A stretch of DNA of 64,000 bases from Ascaris suum. Taxonomy: Eukaryota; Nematoda; Chromadorea; Rhabditida; Ascarididae. The stretch lies in assembly GCA_013433145.1 (NCBI GenBank), contig CM024171.1, forward strand, positions 13,221,358-13,285,357. The letters run 5' to 3'. Under the pieces are notes generated by a model. The model made no database searches, was not told where the DNA came from, and saw only the letters and a program-made list of their open reading frames with translations. Position numbers and translations under genes: made by a program. Within the stretch, counting starts at the first letter, position 1, and each line of letters starts with the position of its first letter. This document shows positions 34,500 through 49,200 of the stretch, in pieces.

Positions 34500-37400
34500 G
34501 TGAAATATTCAGCGCAAATGGTCAGGAAATTGTTTTGAAATGTCCTGCACGTATCAGTTCTGTAGACCCATCGGATGAGCAATATATGGTGAAATCGGGA
34601 TCGCTCCAATAATAATCGGCTCAGTAGTGTGCGGCTTATATATTTAAAGATATGTTAGAGCGACTATAGCTAGGTTCATGAGGTTCATTAGACAATTCAT
34701 TAATAGCCTAAAGCCTGGCAGACCGCAAAGCTCTTCACATAATAGGGCGTAACGAAAGAGATGCAAACTTTAGAAAGTAAGATTTCGCGCAGACATGGTG
34801 CACCAAATATTCGATCTTCAACGCTCGTGACCCTTCTATTTCACGATCTCACACATCACAGTGATTTGCACCAAGTGTATTACTTCATAGCAGTAAGGTG
34901 AACCCGTGTTAGCTAAAATATATCTCTTTTTTTCAAAGAAATGGCCAATCCCAGTCGATGCAGGCTACCACGAATTCCCAAACACGGTCCACTGACCAAC
35001 TGCAAGGCAAACAGTTTTCAAATGGTCAGTAGAATATACCGAAGAAAGCTAAAAGAAAGACCTCTTTCTCCTCTTGTATCGCGTCCAAACTGCAATTTTC
35101 GGAAACCCTCGCCAACGGACTGCAAATGGGAGGTGGCGAAGGCCCAGAATTGGGAGGAGACAAATTGTTGACATCCTTCTGCGTGCCCCTAAAGTACAAC
35201 TTGACTTTGAGGTTGACGCATTTGTCATTACCCGTTATGCCATGAACACAAATTTTATGAAATTCATATCTTTCATCCAACATTTCTTTCATATCGCCTT
35301 TTTTTGCGCTGAATACAAGTGAACGCTGCCATGCGACCTTCTTAACGCTTGCACCGCTCTCATCCTTTCATTTATCAGTTCTTTTTTTTTGAAACTCTTG
35401 GGCCGCTTTAAAAAAATCGGTTTGAGGCTTGAGGAGGACTTCTCAGCCAAAAATTGTAGCACGTTAAAGTTTATGGCAGATTGCCAATAGTCAACTGTTA
35501 TGCGCTTTTGCAAGATCCGTGGTCGCGATTTTGCGATTAAAGACCACTTAGCTTGTATGGCGAATCTGAAAATAATCCATCAGCTGCAGTAGAAGCCATA
35601 GTAGGTATAATGATTCAAATGATTAAAAACAATGCGGGCAAACACTGAACAGCAGCAAAAATTGTTATGGAATCAATTGAAACCAATATTTATATCAAGA
35701 AAAGAGATTTCATTTGTCACGCAACGTCACTTTATTAACCTTTGAATTACAAGACCGTTTGGTTGCCGAATTTATTCCCACAGAGATCTCGATTTTCATT
35801 TATCGGTTGCGAATTTATTCCCACAGAGATCTCGTTTTTCACTAATCGTTTGCATAGTTTTTACACTATATTCTGGCCCATTTCATTGATCTTTCGTTTG
35901 ACGCTGTAGATCATAACGGGACCGAAGGAGAACCTAAACTTTCCTACTCTTATAGTGGGTAGAGTCGGACATTGCAAATGGTCGAATCGAGAGAAAAAGT
36001 TTCCTCAATCCTGATTTTGCATTCCATCAAGTGAGAAAATGGATTTTTTTAGAGCATTTCCACTAGCAGTCGGTTTGGCAAATTACGAGTGCACTCTACG
36101 CATGTTTAGTCTTCGAAACTTGAACTGCTAATTTCGAAGACTGCACCGAGTATTTTGTGGAAATCCTCAAATATGTGGTCCATAATCGTACTTATAGTAA
36201 TTAATTGGAGTAATTGGAGTACAGAAACATACTTATGACGTACAACAACACTTATTCGATGAGACGCTAGAACTTCGCAAGGAAGTGCCGAGAAAAACCA
36301 CTGTTAGCTAATCTCGGATATCTGCAGCTGATGTTTTTTTCGATAGTTGAAAAGAAAGAAGCAATAGCGATCGCTTCCGGTTTAGGAGTCAAGGAATCTC
36401 GAGACCACCAAAAAATTAAATAATCTCGGAATCGGCAACACTGCAGCAAAAAGAAGTTTTTTTTTAGAAGAGCTCGATGTCGACATCACTACTCAGCAGG
36501 CTTTCCTTATGGGCTCACACGGAAGGAAAAGCATCGTCCAATGGTGTCGTTTTCGGGAGTGAGGAGGACGTCGCACAATCCGGCGCCTGTTAGCTTCGCA
36601 TTCTTATATTACCCCAGCCGAAATATTTTATTGACGAATTATATCAGAAGAGAAAGTCTGCTACTAAAAATCGTTAATCATTTTATGTTTAGGCAGCATA
36701 TTTTTGGTCGGTCAACGTTACCGAAGCAGAGATGGCTAGAGGAGCAGTCGATGGAGCATCGGCTTCAATAGTTTGTCGCGTTAGTCAACTAACAGCCGGG
36801 ATCTTGGAACAGACGCATGGCAATTTGAAAGTTGGCAGTGCTGAAAGCGTCTATCGTAGGTGCTACCGATCTGAGGCATTGAACGGATAATGCTGCTAGT
36901 CAGATTTTTTGCATAAATTTTGTTGCTTCTCATTTTGCATTTCGACTCGTCACTAAGTATAGTGGAACGCTGAGTCGTGTAAGGACTTTGAGTTTTTTGT
37001 TAGGATTATTATTATTACCCAGCGATGAGCGTTTCCGAGCACGAGATACACGTGTGCAGCGTGCGTTGTGAAGGCTCTGGGAAGACCACCTGAAAAAAAA
37101 AGAAAACAGTTGAGGAAAGACCTGAATCACTCCAGTAGAATTGTCTTTTCATCGTGCCGTTGTGTCGATTCCATTCAGCTGACCTCGACTTAAGACACGA
37201 CTTAGTTGCCCGATTCCTTTATGAGTCATGCATGGGTTTTACAGATTAAAAACAACTGTTACTGTCACGTCACATTAATTGCTGTAACCATCGGTGTTCT
37301 TCACAGGTAAACGAAAGCCCCTGCTGACACACGAACGAAGCCATTCTTGCTCTTGCTTCGCTTTGAATCGCTCATCGCAAAAAATTACGCTCAAATGACA

Positions 37401-38989
37401 CCGCCCTCAGTCTGTTTCACCACATTTGATCCAAATCTTCTAAGTAATTAGCGGAGTTACCACAATCTCAAATTTCTGCGTCCCTTCCGTCGTGGGATAT
37501 CGACACATTCAAAGAACGACAATCTATACCATTCGACCATGTTACGCGATTTTGTATCGAGCGTGGTGGGGTTCTGCTAAGCAGGAAGCCACTACCGAAA
37601 CCTTGTGTCCACCTACTCTTTATGAAGTTTTCTTCTACCTAATCGGGGTGAAGGAGGAGGAAGGAAGGAGATAATGTTTGGAAAGAAACCATGGCGTAAT
37701 GTGGCGTAGTGCCACAACCAAGTGGAAATGATGCACACTCAGTGGGAATGAAAGCTCTAACAGCTTCCCAGTGTTCACTATTTTGGTCAGGGTATTGTCC
37801 GTTCTGTGGGGATATTAGTTTGTAAGTGAATGTCGAGCATTTAAGTTTCTTGATTGAAGCTAGAGAGTAGAGACATTCACTCACTCCGTTACGTTTTATC
37901 TCCGAAAGCAGGTTCTCCAAAAATGTTGCATCTCTGTGTAAATGAAACGTGTAAATCCTCTACGCTCATATTTTCAAACACGTCTTGTTCAAAGACGTGA
38001 GGAGAGATATGGATAAGTGGAGGCTGCACAGATTGGGAACATCATTAATACATTTGTGATCTAAGATTACAAAGTTACTGCAAAAGTAAAATGCTGCTAC
38101 GGTCTCACGCATTTGATGTCATTTCCTCGGCACATTGACCGTTTCTCGCGCTTTTGTTGTGCACTAATTTCTGGCCAGTTCACCTGTTAAGTGGAAGGTT
38201 CGCTTGCTTTGACCGGATCATCCATGCTTTTGAACGTTGTCGAATGTTGACAGGGATTTTAAACGCTTCTTAAGCGTTTATCCTTTTTATCCATCTACTG
38301 CATTGATTTTCTCCGTAGCGAGTGCGATCAGGTAAAGTGGAAGTGGTAAAAACAGGTTAAATATTTACCGGAGTCTTAGGAGTGCCGTCCACCAACCCGA
38401 CCACCATCCGAGGGCGCAAGCATATGAAATGGACTGTTGGCACTTGAACAAGATGGACAGCGTAAAAAATTTATATGAAGCCGCAACTGCTATGCAGATA
38501 GGTTGCATCAACGTCCAGAAAAAAAAAACTAAAAAAACAGACACGCTTTCTCGTAAAAAAAGTAACGCATCGAGAAGCACACTAATTCAGTCGCAGATAA
38601 CGAGGTGCATGAGATTTCACGATGACGAATGGCTCACAACTATAGATGCTTATGTGGAGGGAAAATTAGCTAAGATGAAAGCTGCAGGCATTAATGTGAT
38701 GCATTCGATGAGTTCGTCAATCATGATCACATTACCACCCAAATATACGAAAAAAAAAAACCACACACCTTGCGTATGAGACGAAACAAATTTGCAAGAC
38801 ATCCAATTGTAATGGAACATATCATTAGGACAATGAAAACTTCGAGAAGAGCACACTTATGTGAGAAAAATTCCACAAAGCAAAAAGTGAGCATCGCATT
38901 TTTAACCACTCTGCTGCTGTAGAAAAATTCATAAAACACTTCAGCAATGATATTAAAAAGAGGCCAAAAACCGAAGTTTAAGCAGAGCA
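34500..38989. other. no confident gene; one Gln/Ser-rich exon candidate
   Basis: At about 34942-35029 on the plus strand, after TTTTTTTCAAAG, a frame reads NGQSQSMQATTNSQTRSTDQ and ends near a G|GTCAGT donor. Around 35090-35240 other plus-strand frames look partly coding. They cannot be joined in phase. The frame at 38429-38779 is Lys/Ser-rich with no motif. The rest appears intergenic. Confidence 0.25.
35761..35848. repeat. two-copy tandem duplication (44-bp unit)
   Basis: The unit containing TTTATTCCCACAGAGATCTC occurs twice in a row (35761-35804 and 35805-35848) with a few differences. Confidence 0.7.
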
Positions 38990-39408
38990 CTCCGTGATTT
39001 ATGCGAAGCGTGGAATACCACACTCGCTGAAGAAAACAAACTAGCAGCGACCCAGCGAGCAATGAAAAGGCGAATGGAAGGTATCAATAAACTGCAATAC
39101 ACCACAAACGAAGAGTTGCGTTCTGGATCCGCATTGAAGGATACCGTTGAAGAAATGTACGAACGAAAACTAGGGTGGGCTGGTCACGTAGTCAGGTTAA
39201 ATGACTATAGATGGACTAAGTAAGTCTTCTAGTGATAACCAAGAGACGTAAAACGATCACGCGGCAGGCCGCAACAAAGGGGAAAGACCGGCTGAGACGC
39301 CCGTACGCATTTACTTGGATGCGGAGGGCTCAGGATCGCTATAGACGGAAGAGTTGCCGGCTGCATCGATGGGAGGAACGATGAAATCGACGAAATCACG
39401 GCTGTTAA
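38990..39408 (+). pseudogene. decayed RTE-type LINE reverse-transcriptase C-terminus
   Basis: A frame from 38990 reads EAWNTTLAEENKLAATQRAM, RRMEGINKLQYTTNEELRS and RKLGWAGHVVRLNDYRWTK. This is the diagnostic end of RTE/BovB-class non-LTR retrotransposon polyproteins (the ATQRAMERRM and GHVARMDDNRWT region). A TAA follows; a shifted frame then shows PRDVKRSRGRPQQRGKTG, the usual next motif, before further stops. The upstream polymerase domain is not present nearby, so this is a 5'-truncated, inactivated copy, as is typical of LINE insertions. Confidence 0.75.
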
Positions 39409-40227
39409 AGTTTTTTTTTTGTCAGATTATCTCTGAATTCTCAGTAAATTGGCCTTTCAGCTATCTTTATAACGGCTGGCATTAACGGTACTGTTGAAAC
39501 AAGCGGCAAGTCCAGTTTCTTGCACTCTTCCGTAATGTGTAATAGAGCTGTTACGTTCGATAATTCCATTCGTGTTCCTATAACGTTTTGTGAGAACACA
39601 TGGCCTCAGAGTCGCGTGATTCGCTCACGTAGCCTATCCTAATTTTTTTTTTTCTGATTTAACAACATTTCCGGCAAAATGTTGATTGTTTTGTCGAAGT
39701 TTTTAAATTATCGTTGTTTGCAGGTAATTGGACATTGAATTATCGCGTTTGATTGTGGTTAGTGCTTCCCTTATATCACTAGAATGTTGGGCATTAAGTT
39801 CGATTTAATTGTTTGCTAGGAAATTGTCAATATCTCCGATGATTATCCATTTAATATCGTCATGAGCAAGTCCTTTCACATTGCTGTTTCATAGAGTCAT
39901 TGATGGATGAGGTTTTCAAGGAGAATTTAATATGCAATATGTTCCGTCGATGCATACTATTATTAACTTTTTTAACGTACTGCAGAATGGATTGCGTTTG
40001 CGTCGAATTACTCTGCTTTTTTTGGCAACCTCACAACCTGAAGTTTTGCTGTTTCGATTTTTTTCACCTGCATTTGTTTGCTATTCCGATTTTTTTTTCT
40101 TCCCTATAAAATTTTGCTCCGCATCTGACGGATACATTACAGTTTATCTAAGTGCACATTAACGTTTTTTTTAAAGATGTGACTTCTAGATTATTTCTGA
40201 TATTGTCTTTGAGGTTCATTCTCGGGC

Positions 40228-43200
40228 ATGATGAGTGACGAATTTGACAAGGTTTTGGCAGATTACGACCAAAAAATGGAAGGTCTCGATCTTCAAATGC
40301 AACTCGAGGTAATGTTTGCTCTTTTTTTTCGAGCTATTGAATTGTGCAAGATTCACGGCGCAGTTTAGATTGGTGCTTAGTGGACACATAATTTAACGTT
40401 TTATTATCATGAATGCTATCTATTTAGCCTGAGTGAAGCAAAGACACATTTTTGCCGAAGGGAGTCGAAGATAAGATTCAAAAAAAAAGATAACAAAAAG
40501 TTAAAATATATTGACTAATCATTCTATTGCTTGAGCATTAAAACACCGAGTACATAATTACCGGAAGGTCCGGTAGAAGAGTCTTGTTTCGGCATACCGT
40601 TTAGCGTTGAGGATAGTTGTGCAACTACTGTGCATTAGACTGTTGCATTTAGTGCGAGTCTTATTTAGGTCATCGTAATCGGCTAATTTGGATAAACTGC
40701 GTAGTTCTTGCTCATAAAAATAGTACACCTACTCTTTTCAAGACTAGCGTAGTTGCTGTTAGCACGGATCATGTCGACCCGCATTACTTATTCTCTAAAA
40801 TAATATATTGCACCTGTTCTAAATAATAGGGTCTGCGGTGTGCATGTGGAGCTTGCCCAGGATAGTTAAACAACTATTGCAAACGCTTGCTATTGGGAAT
40901 TTTTTGGCTTGCGTCGTTCGCTTTCTTTCATTTACGATAAGGATTTTCAAGATATCAGGTGGAGGTTCGAACGATTTGTATGATTGATTCTTTTTGAAGG
41001 AGGCACGATTAGCACATCTAATGGATGAGGAGGGTCGCCAAAGAAATCTGGGTGAGGAAGCTAAGAAGGAATGCGAGTTGACACAGCTTCAGATTGATCA
41101 ATTAGAGGCTGACGTGGATGCGACCGTGCAAGAGTATATTGTATTTTCAAAAGTTTGCACCCGTTTTGCATGGTTCATATCCGTTGACAAATATTTGCTG
41201 AGAATTAACGCTTTTTAAAATGATCAGGTCATTGATCACCTGACCCATAATGAAGCCAGATGGGCGGAAGTGACGTTGATGCGACTAATCTGCTTTCAAG
41301 TTTATTGCTGCTTAGCCGTTCGCTCTTTTGTGGTACCAGTATTTTAAGAATTATGTAATATGATAGACTTTGGTTGACAGAGATCAACGGCTTCACCCTG
41401 AAATGAAGTTCACGAAGTGGGGAAAAATCCTGAAATGATTTAGGCAATATTGCAGTTCGATTATTTTCTTCTACAAATTGTCAGCAGTGAGGTTAACGAG
41501 AACACCTGCATCGAGGCTTTCGTGTCTAAATCCAATTTGCCAACCGTGTTGTTGTTTTATTTAACGTTCGCTTTTTCTGCTCGAACGATTATGAAATAGC
41601 TGTCCCATGTGCAAATTTCTCAGGCTTATTTAAATGACTGTAATTGTTTTAACATGAAAAATGGATAGTCACAAGTAAGGGATAGAATTTCATCGATATC
41701 AGTGAGGAGGGTGATGTGTGACCTGCTCAAAGATTCGGTGATGAAGGCTTACTGAAGTGTTTTGAACAGAGAGCAAATAGCATGAAAAATGTTAATTTGG
41801 GATTGCATTTAATTTTCTAAAGAAACAGTTTTGTGAGGTACGAACTTCTGCACGTAATCACCAGAGAGAAGAGGGAAGTGCTTAACATTTCACGGATATG
41901 CAAACAAAGGTTCCTGTGGAAGCCTGACATTAAATGAAAGATACAACACTGCATATTCGAAGGTAAAAGGAAGCCTTTTCTTTCAGTCGAGCCTTAGAGG
42001 GATCCTGGTCCTCCACAATTCCGGCATCAACCGTTTTCACAGAATGTTGTTCAGTGAAGGTTAGAACCGACGAACCCCCATCCCCTCCCCCTCGTTCTTT
42101 CGCTTGATGCGGAAAAAAACGCATCATTTCCATGTCCAGCGTTAAGAAAGCCTTTGGGTATCTAAAAGTAGTAAGCTTCGCCAAACAAATCAAAAATTAA
42201 GTGAGAACTTCAGTACAACAAATTGAACGTGTATTTCAAGCCTTAGAGCTTAATTACTCTCGAAATTTTTGCTCGATAAGTTGAACATTTGTGGTCCTTC
42301 TGCCTTAATTAATGCACTAAACAAAATATGTAGGTTTTTCCCTTCAAGGTTTTCATCCCGCCCAATGAAATTTCGGTTGCATTTTTGATGGCGTCAGATT
42401 GAAATGCAAACTTCAAATATGCGTTACCGGTCGAAAAAAAAATTGTGATGGAAATGATATTTGAGCTCGATAAAGTTGATAAAAAAGTTGAAAATAAAAA
42501 GTTGATAAAGTGAGTTTAATTTTGAGCATAAAGAGAACGTTTGATTCCTCTAAAGTGAACAGCGTTAGAAAGATCAGTATTTTGGCGAGAAGAAGCTTTA
42601 TGTAGATTTTATTAGGTGATTTATATGTATGTCATTCTAATTTATCTTGTGCAAATTGCTTTTAGCATTGACTTTGATGTAATTATGTGATGGAGAGGAA
42701 TAGGAGTTGACGTGCTGTCAAGGTAGAAAATGTATTGATTACAGGTGCAATGACATAATGGAGAGGGAAGCCGGTTGGAGAATGAACTCAAAGAAACAAC
42801 AGCTCGTTGCGAGCAAGGTGAGTTGCGAGTTGCTTTCCTGTTCGAAGAGTAATTGAGAGCGACATTTTTACTGTTTTCCTGTAGTTTATCTATCTAAGCT
42901 TTGAGATTTTTGTTGCAAGATAGGCTAGCACCAGTACAATGATTTCTATAGCATAAGAAGCTTCGCGGAACGAATCAAAAGATTTGGTCAGTAAAGTTTT
43001 GATGATCATGGTCGCACCGATAAGTTGAGCTCTGTGAGTATAGGAGATTGAGACTGCCTTTAATGAGCCGCAAAAATAATTTTCATTGTGCCGTGCAAGG
43101 TCACGTTGGCATGCAACGGAATTTGAGGCATCGTTTCTTTTACTTTATCAACGCTTGTTGTGCGTTGATGTCTTTATATTTAAACTCCTTTATCAAGTTT

Positions 43201-46200
43201 TAGATCTCTTCATAATTTGAGGCATCGTTTATCAAGTTTTAAAAGATCTCTTCATTTGAGTTTTTTTACTTAGCTTTCATTATTCTGTAGCTCTCCTGGT
43301 TCACCCTGTTTCCCATCCCTCCCTCTTCTCCGCCTCTGCGTCAACCCTCCCTCTCTCCATCTCAGTCTCATCTCCCCTCCCCGCCTTTTTCTGGTCATCC
43401 CTCCCCGTCTTAGCCTCACTCCTCCCGCGCCCCACCACTCGTCACCTCACCTTGCCCCACCCTAACCCCTCCCACCTTCTCGCTTCAGCCCCACTTTCTC
43501 CCCTCTCCGGTTCAGTTCCATGCCTACCGCCTTCTTAAGCGTTATATCCTTGCCAAAAAGTCTTGAGGTTTAAAGCGATAAATCGTTACATCGAAGTACT
43601 CGCAAGCATTTATAAAAGTAAAATTTTGAGAGTGGATACTTTGGGAGAGGACGAACTAATGTGCATTTGTGTTGCGTACTTTATTATTATAGAAAGATGT
43701 AGCTGTTGTACACCTTTCCGTAGGTGCTCGGTTTTCAAAGAGTCAAATTTTATAGGTATTCGAATTTCCCCTAACGTAGAGTCGCCAACTTTCCACTCTT
43801 ATAAATGCGTCCTTGTCTAAGAAACTGCAAAGTGCTGCTAAATTGAAAATACTTACAAACGGGAAATTGTTTTTGAGCGCAAATTAAGTGGCCAGTTATA
43901 TGGAGAGATATCAGAAACGAACAGTTGCATGAATAATTTAAACATTTTTTTGCAGTGAGTGCATTGCTGGAATGCAAGGAAAATGCCCTCTCCTCTCATA
44001 ACGTTGCTTTGGAGGAAATGCGTGTAAAGTTGCAGGCAATCTCTGCACCTGTCACCGACACGATATCTGCCGATAAAGGTTGTTTTTTCTTTCGCGTATC
44101 TTTTGTCTCGATTTCCTTTCTCATCTGGATTTCCATGTTATTTGAAATGTAGTCGTTGCGTTAATGAAGTCGGTAGCACTGATTTCAAATGAGAGAGGAG
44201 AGGAGAGATAAAAATTATCAGAACACACTCCATGTTACGACCATGACGGCGGTCTATTTGTTGGATCTGTACAGGGTTCCCTCCTTCTACCTGGATCATT
44301 CTCCCTGTTGGAAAAGCGGAAATCGACGATGGGATTTGGACAGAATAGTGAAGAATAGGGGAGGCTAAGGAATGTGAATGGCGCGGAATGCCAACACCTC
44401 AGTGATGGAATGCCGCTGTAAAACTGCAAAAAGAGACTCTAAAGTTGTAGAGTCGTGCAATCTGCATGAACCGTGTTTAGAAGATTTGCATGGTCTTTGA
44501 GACAAAACTGGTGGAGTTACTTCGAGGGAAGCTTGCATCCTTGTAAACCGCCGAATCGGATTAAATTCGGCGTGAAAGAGTGCAAATATTCCCTTTAACC
44601 CGTTTCGTCTCGAAAAATTTATTGTTTTTTCACTGTTCTTTTTTTCCCAACTTTTAAAAACTTTCAGTTCGCAGAAAGTTTACGTAGAAAACATTTCAAA
44701 GTTTCAGCGATCGATACGGTGAAGAGTGTAATGAACGCAGTTATTTCTCCACAGGTAGTCGTTGCAGCGGAATCAAAGGTAAAGTAAAGCTTTTTATGAT
44801 GGAACGTCATTATGAAATTTGTTTTAAGGGGCATCATACTTGTTGCTGTCACGACTGAGCTGTCGAGAATTCTTCGATTATTGAACGTTTTTTGCAGTTC
44901 TTTTTTAAGCGCTGCTGAAAGCAGGTATCTGGAAGCGTCCTTCCAAGCATTCAATAGTAAACCACCCTTTGTTATAGCAATTGCCAGTTTGTCTTGCTGG
45001 TTAGACTTGATACGTGCGGGTTGCGTTTTACGAGTAAGCAGGTAATCGTCCGGTTAAAGAACTCTCAACGCGTTTAGGGAAGATGGGGAGGGGGGTGAAA
45101 AAGATGATAGATATTCCTGACAGCCGTTGTTTCTTGACGAGCTACAAACGCATGAACGTTATTTTACCGTCATCAACGGAAATGTGATGGAATGATAATC
45201 AAGCTATATGCAAGATCCTTTTGATAACTGTTGACTGCTGTGTCTTGAGGTCACTCAAGAGGCCATCCCATCGGTCACTTTCTCACGCAGTCAAGATAAG
45301 ATGTAATGTGCCCTCTCTTGTGGGTTTAGCTAATGATACAATTCGATAAAAGAGCCATTTGGCAGTCGACATTCTTGGATGATCGAATGTGAGGTTCGAC
45401 GTGCATTTCCTTATTTCTGATTTGGCTGAATTGAGGTGACCGTTAGGATTGAATGGCAGCGGTGCTGAACTCAGCGATCATTTAGGAATTGTTAGAGGCG
45501 ATTCGCGAGCGGGTCAAGTTATTGAAGAAACGCGAGGAAATGCTGCAACTTAAGAGGAATGAAGTGCTCAAGATGAGAGTCATAGTCGGTATGCTTTTAC
45601 TGCAACTAATGTATTGATCGGCTGTTCGGCATTTTTCCACGAATTTTGCCACAAACCAAAAGATGTCCCGACGGGATTGTTAAATCACATAGAAACTGAG
45701 TATATAGAGAAGGTCGTTGATAATTTCGTTTAAAGGACCTTGCATGTGTAAAACATGCAGAGTTCTACGAAATATTTATTCCACTAGGTGGAGAATGGAC
45801 GAGGATAGATAAAATTTTGTTTTTGACAGGAAGTTGCTATAAGGAACTGAATATGATGTTCTTTTGGTGAACAGTATCATGGAGGATCATTTCAGTGCCG
45901 TTATGTGTAGGAATACATTATGTGCAAGATCACCCACTTATGTAAAGGTTCCTCCCACCTCCCCCCCCCCCCCCTTCATTTCCCTCTGCAACTGTCGAGA
46001 CTTGTGTGCGCTTCTTTTTGAAGGGCTTTGATTTCTCGATCGGAAAGTGTGGTGCCGACCGGGGTTCTGAAGTGAAGATGTAGATGTTGTTCTATTTCCT
46101 TTGAACTTGCATGAAGTGGTATCTCTATTTGTGTTAAACACGCAGGAAACATCATGGATTCCTTCTGATTACCAGGAAATTTTATTTTTGAGGTGTAGAG

Positions 46201-49200
46201 CGCATTACTCACTTCTTTTGAATGTATGAGGTATTGAATACCCTCTTGAATATGAAAATATGTACTTTTCTACTTATAACGTTTACCATTCTTTCCTATC
46301 TGTCGTCGGACGCGACGGAAGGGAGGAGAACGGAGGCAGAAATTGTTATAGGCTCACCCAGAAGTTTGCAGAAATGTGAACAAATGCTTAACAAATTAAG
46401 GGAAAAGCAGCACACAACACAAGAAAATAAGTTGCAGAATTTTAAAAGTATAACAGGGTGGATGGGGTATCATATAACAGGGTGGATGGGGTATCATATA
46501 ACAGGGTGGATGGGGTGTCATATAACAAGGTGGATGGGGTATCATATAACAGGGTGGATGGGGTATCATATAACAGGGTGGATGGGGTATCATATAACAG
46601 GGTGGATGGGGTATCATATAACAGGGTGGATGGGGTGTCATATAACAGGGTGGATGGGGTATCATATAACAGGGTGGATGGGGTATCATATAACAGGGTG
46701 GATGGGGTGTCATATAACAGGGTGGATGGGGTATCATATAACAGGGTGGATGGGGTATCATATAACAGGGTGGATGGGGTATCATATAACAGGGTGGATG
46801 GGGTATCATATAACAGGGTGGATGGGGTGTCATATAACAGGGTGGATGGGGTATCATATAACAGGGTGGATGGGGTGTCATATAACAGGGTGGATGGGGT
46901 ATCATATAACAGGGTGGATGGGGTGTCATATAACAGGGTGGATGGGGTATCATATAACAGGTGGATGGGGTATCATATAACAGGGTGGATGGGGTGTCAT
47001 ATAACAGGGTGGATGGGGTATCATATAACAGGGTGGATGGGGTGTCATATAACAGGGTGGATGGGGTATCACATAACAGGGTGGATGGGGTATCATATAA
47101 CAGGGTGGATAGGGTATCATATAACAGGGTGGATGGGGTATCATATAACAGGGTGGATGGGGTATCATATAACAGGATGGATGGGGTATCATATAACAGG
47201 GTGGATGGGGTATCATATAACAGGGTGGATGGGGTGTCATATAACAGGGTGGATGGGGTATCATATCACAGGGTGGATGGGTGTCATATAACAGGGTGCA
47301 TGGGGTATCATATAACAGGGTGGATGGGGTATCATATAACAGGGTGGATGGGGTGTCATGTAACAGGGTGGATGGGGTATCATATAACAGGGTGGATGGG
47401 GTATCATATAACAGGATGGATGGGGTGTCATATAACAGGATGGATGGGGTATCATATAACAGGGTGGATGGGGTGTCATATAACAGGATGGATGGGGTGT
47501 CATATAACAGGATGGATGGGGTATCATATAACAGGGTGGATGGGGTGTCATATAACAGGATGGATGGGGTATCATATAACAGGGTGGATGGGGTATCATA
47601 TAACAGGGTGGATGGGGTATCATATAACAGGGTGGATGGGGTGTCATATAACAGGGTGGATGGGGTATCATATAACAGGGTGGATGGGGTGTCATATAAC
47701 AGGGTGGATGGGGTATCATATAACAGGGTGGATGTGGTGTCATATAACAGGGTGGATGGGGTATCATATAACAGGGTGGATGGGGTATCATATAACAGGG
47801 TGGAGGGGGTATCATATAACAGGGTGGATGGGGTGTCATATAACAGGGTGGATGGGGTATCATATAACAGGGTGGATGGGGTGTCATATAACAGGGTGGA
47901 TGGGGTATCACATAACAGGGTGGATGGGGTATCATATAACAGGGTGGATAGGGTATCATATAACAGGGTGGATGGGGTATCATATAACAGGGTGGATGGG
48001 GTATCATATAACAGGATGGATGGGGTATCATATAACAGGGTGGATGGGGTATCATATAACAGGGTGGATGGGGTGTCATATAACAGGGTGGATGGGGTAT
48101 CATATCACAGGGTGGATGGGGTGTCATATAACAGGGTGCATGGGGTATCATATAACAGGGTGGATGGGGTATCATATAACAGGGTGGATGGGGTGTCATG
48201 TAACAGGGTGGATGGGGTATCATATAACAGGGTGGATGGGGTATCATATAACAGGGTGGATGGGGTGTCATATAACAGGGTGGATGGGGTGTCATATAAC
48301 AGGATGGATGGGGTGTCATATAACAGGATGGATGGGGTATCATATAACAGGGTGGATGGGGTGTCATATAACAGGGTGGATGGGGTGTCATATAACAGGA
48401 TGGATGGGGTGTCATATAACAGGATGGATGGGGTATCATATAACAGGGTGGATGGGGTGTCATATAACAGGGTGGATGGGGTGTCATATAACAGGGTGGA
48501 TGGGGTATCATATCACAGGGTGGATGGGGTGTCATATAACAGGGTGCATGGGGTATCATATAACAGGGTGGATGGGGTATCATATAACAGGGTGGATGGG
48601 GTGTCATGTAACAGGGTGGATGGGGTATCATATAACAGGATGGATGGGGTGTCATATAACAGGATGGATGGGGTATCATATAACAGGGTGGATGGGGTGT
48701 CATATAACAGGATGGATGGGGTATCATATAACAGGGTGGATGGGGTATCATATAACAGGGTGGATGGGGTATCATATAACAGGGTGGATGGGGTGTCATA
48801 TAACAGGGTGGATGGGGTATCATATAACAGGGTGGATGGGGTGTCATATAACAGGGTGGATGGGGTATCATATAACAGGGTGGATGTGGTGTCATATAAC
48901 AGGGTGGATGGGGTATCATATAACAGGGTGGATGGGGTATCATATAACAGGGTGGAGGGGGTATCATATAACAGGGTGGATGGGGTGTCATATAACAGGG
49001 TGGATGGGGTATCATATAACAGGGTGGATGGGGTGTCATATAACAGGGTGGATGGGGTATCACATAACAGGGTGGATGGGGTATCATATAACAGGGTGGA
49101 TAGGGTATCATATAACAGGGTGGATGGGGTATCATATAACAGGGTGGATGGGGTATCATATAACAGGATGGATGGGGTATCATATAACAGGGTGGATGGG

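Noticed and set aside
44664..44954. 96-codon minus-strand frame
   Set aside because: It lies opposite a phased coiled-coil exon (44708-44778) and its flanks, and has no splice or motif support.
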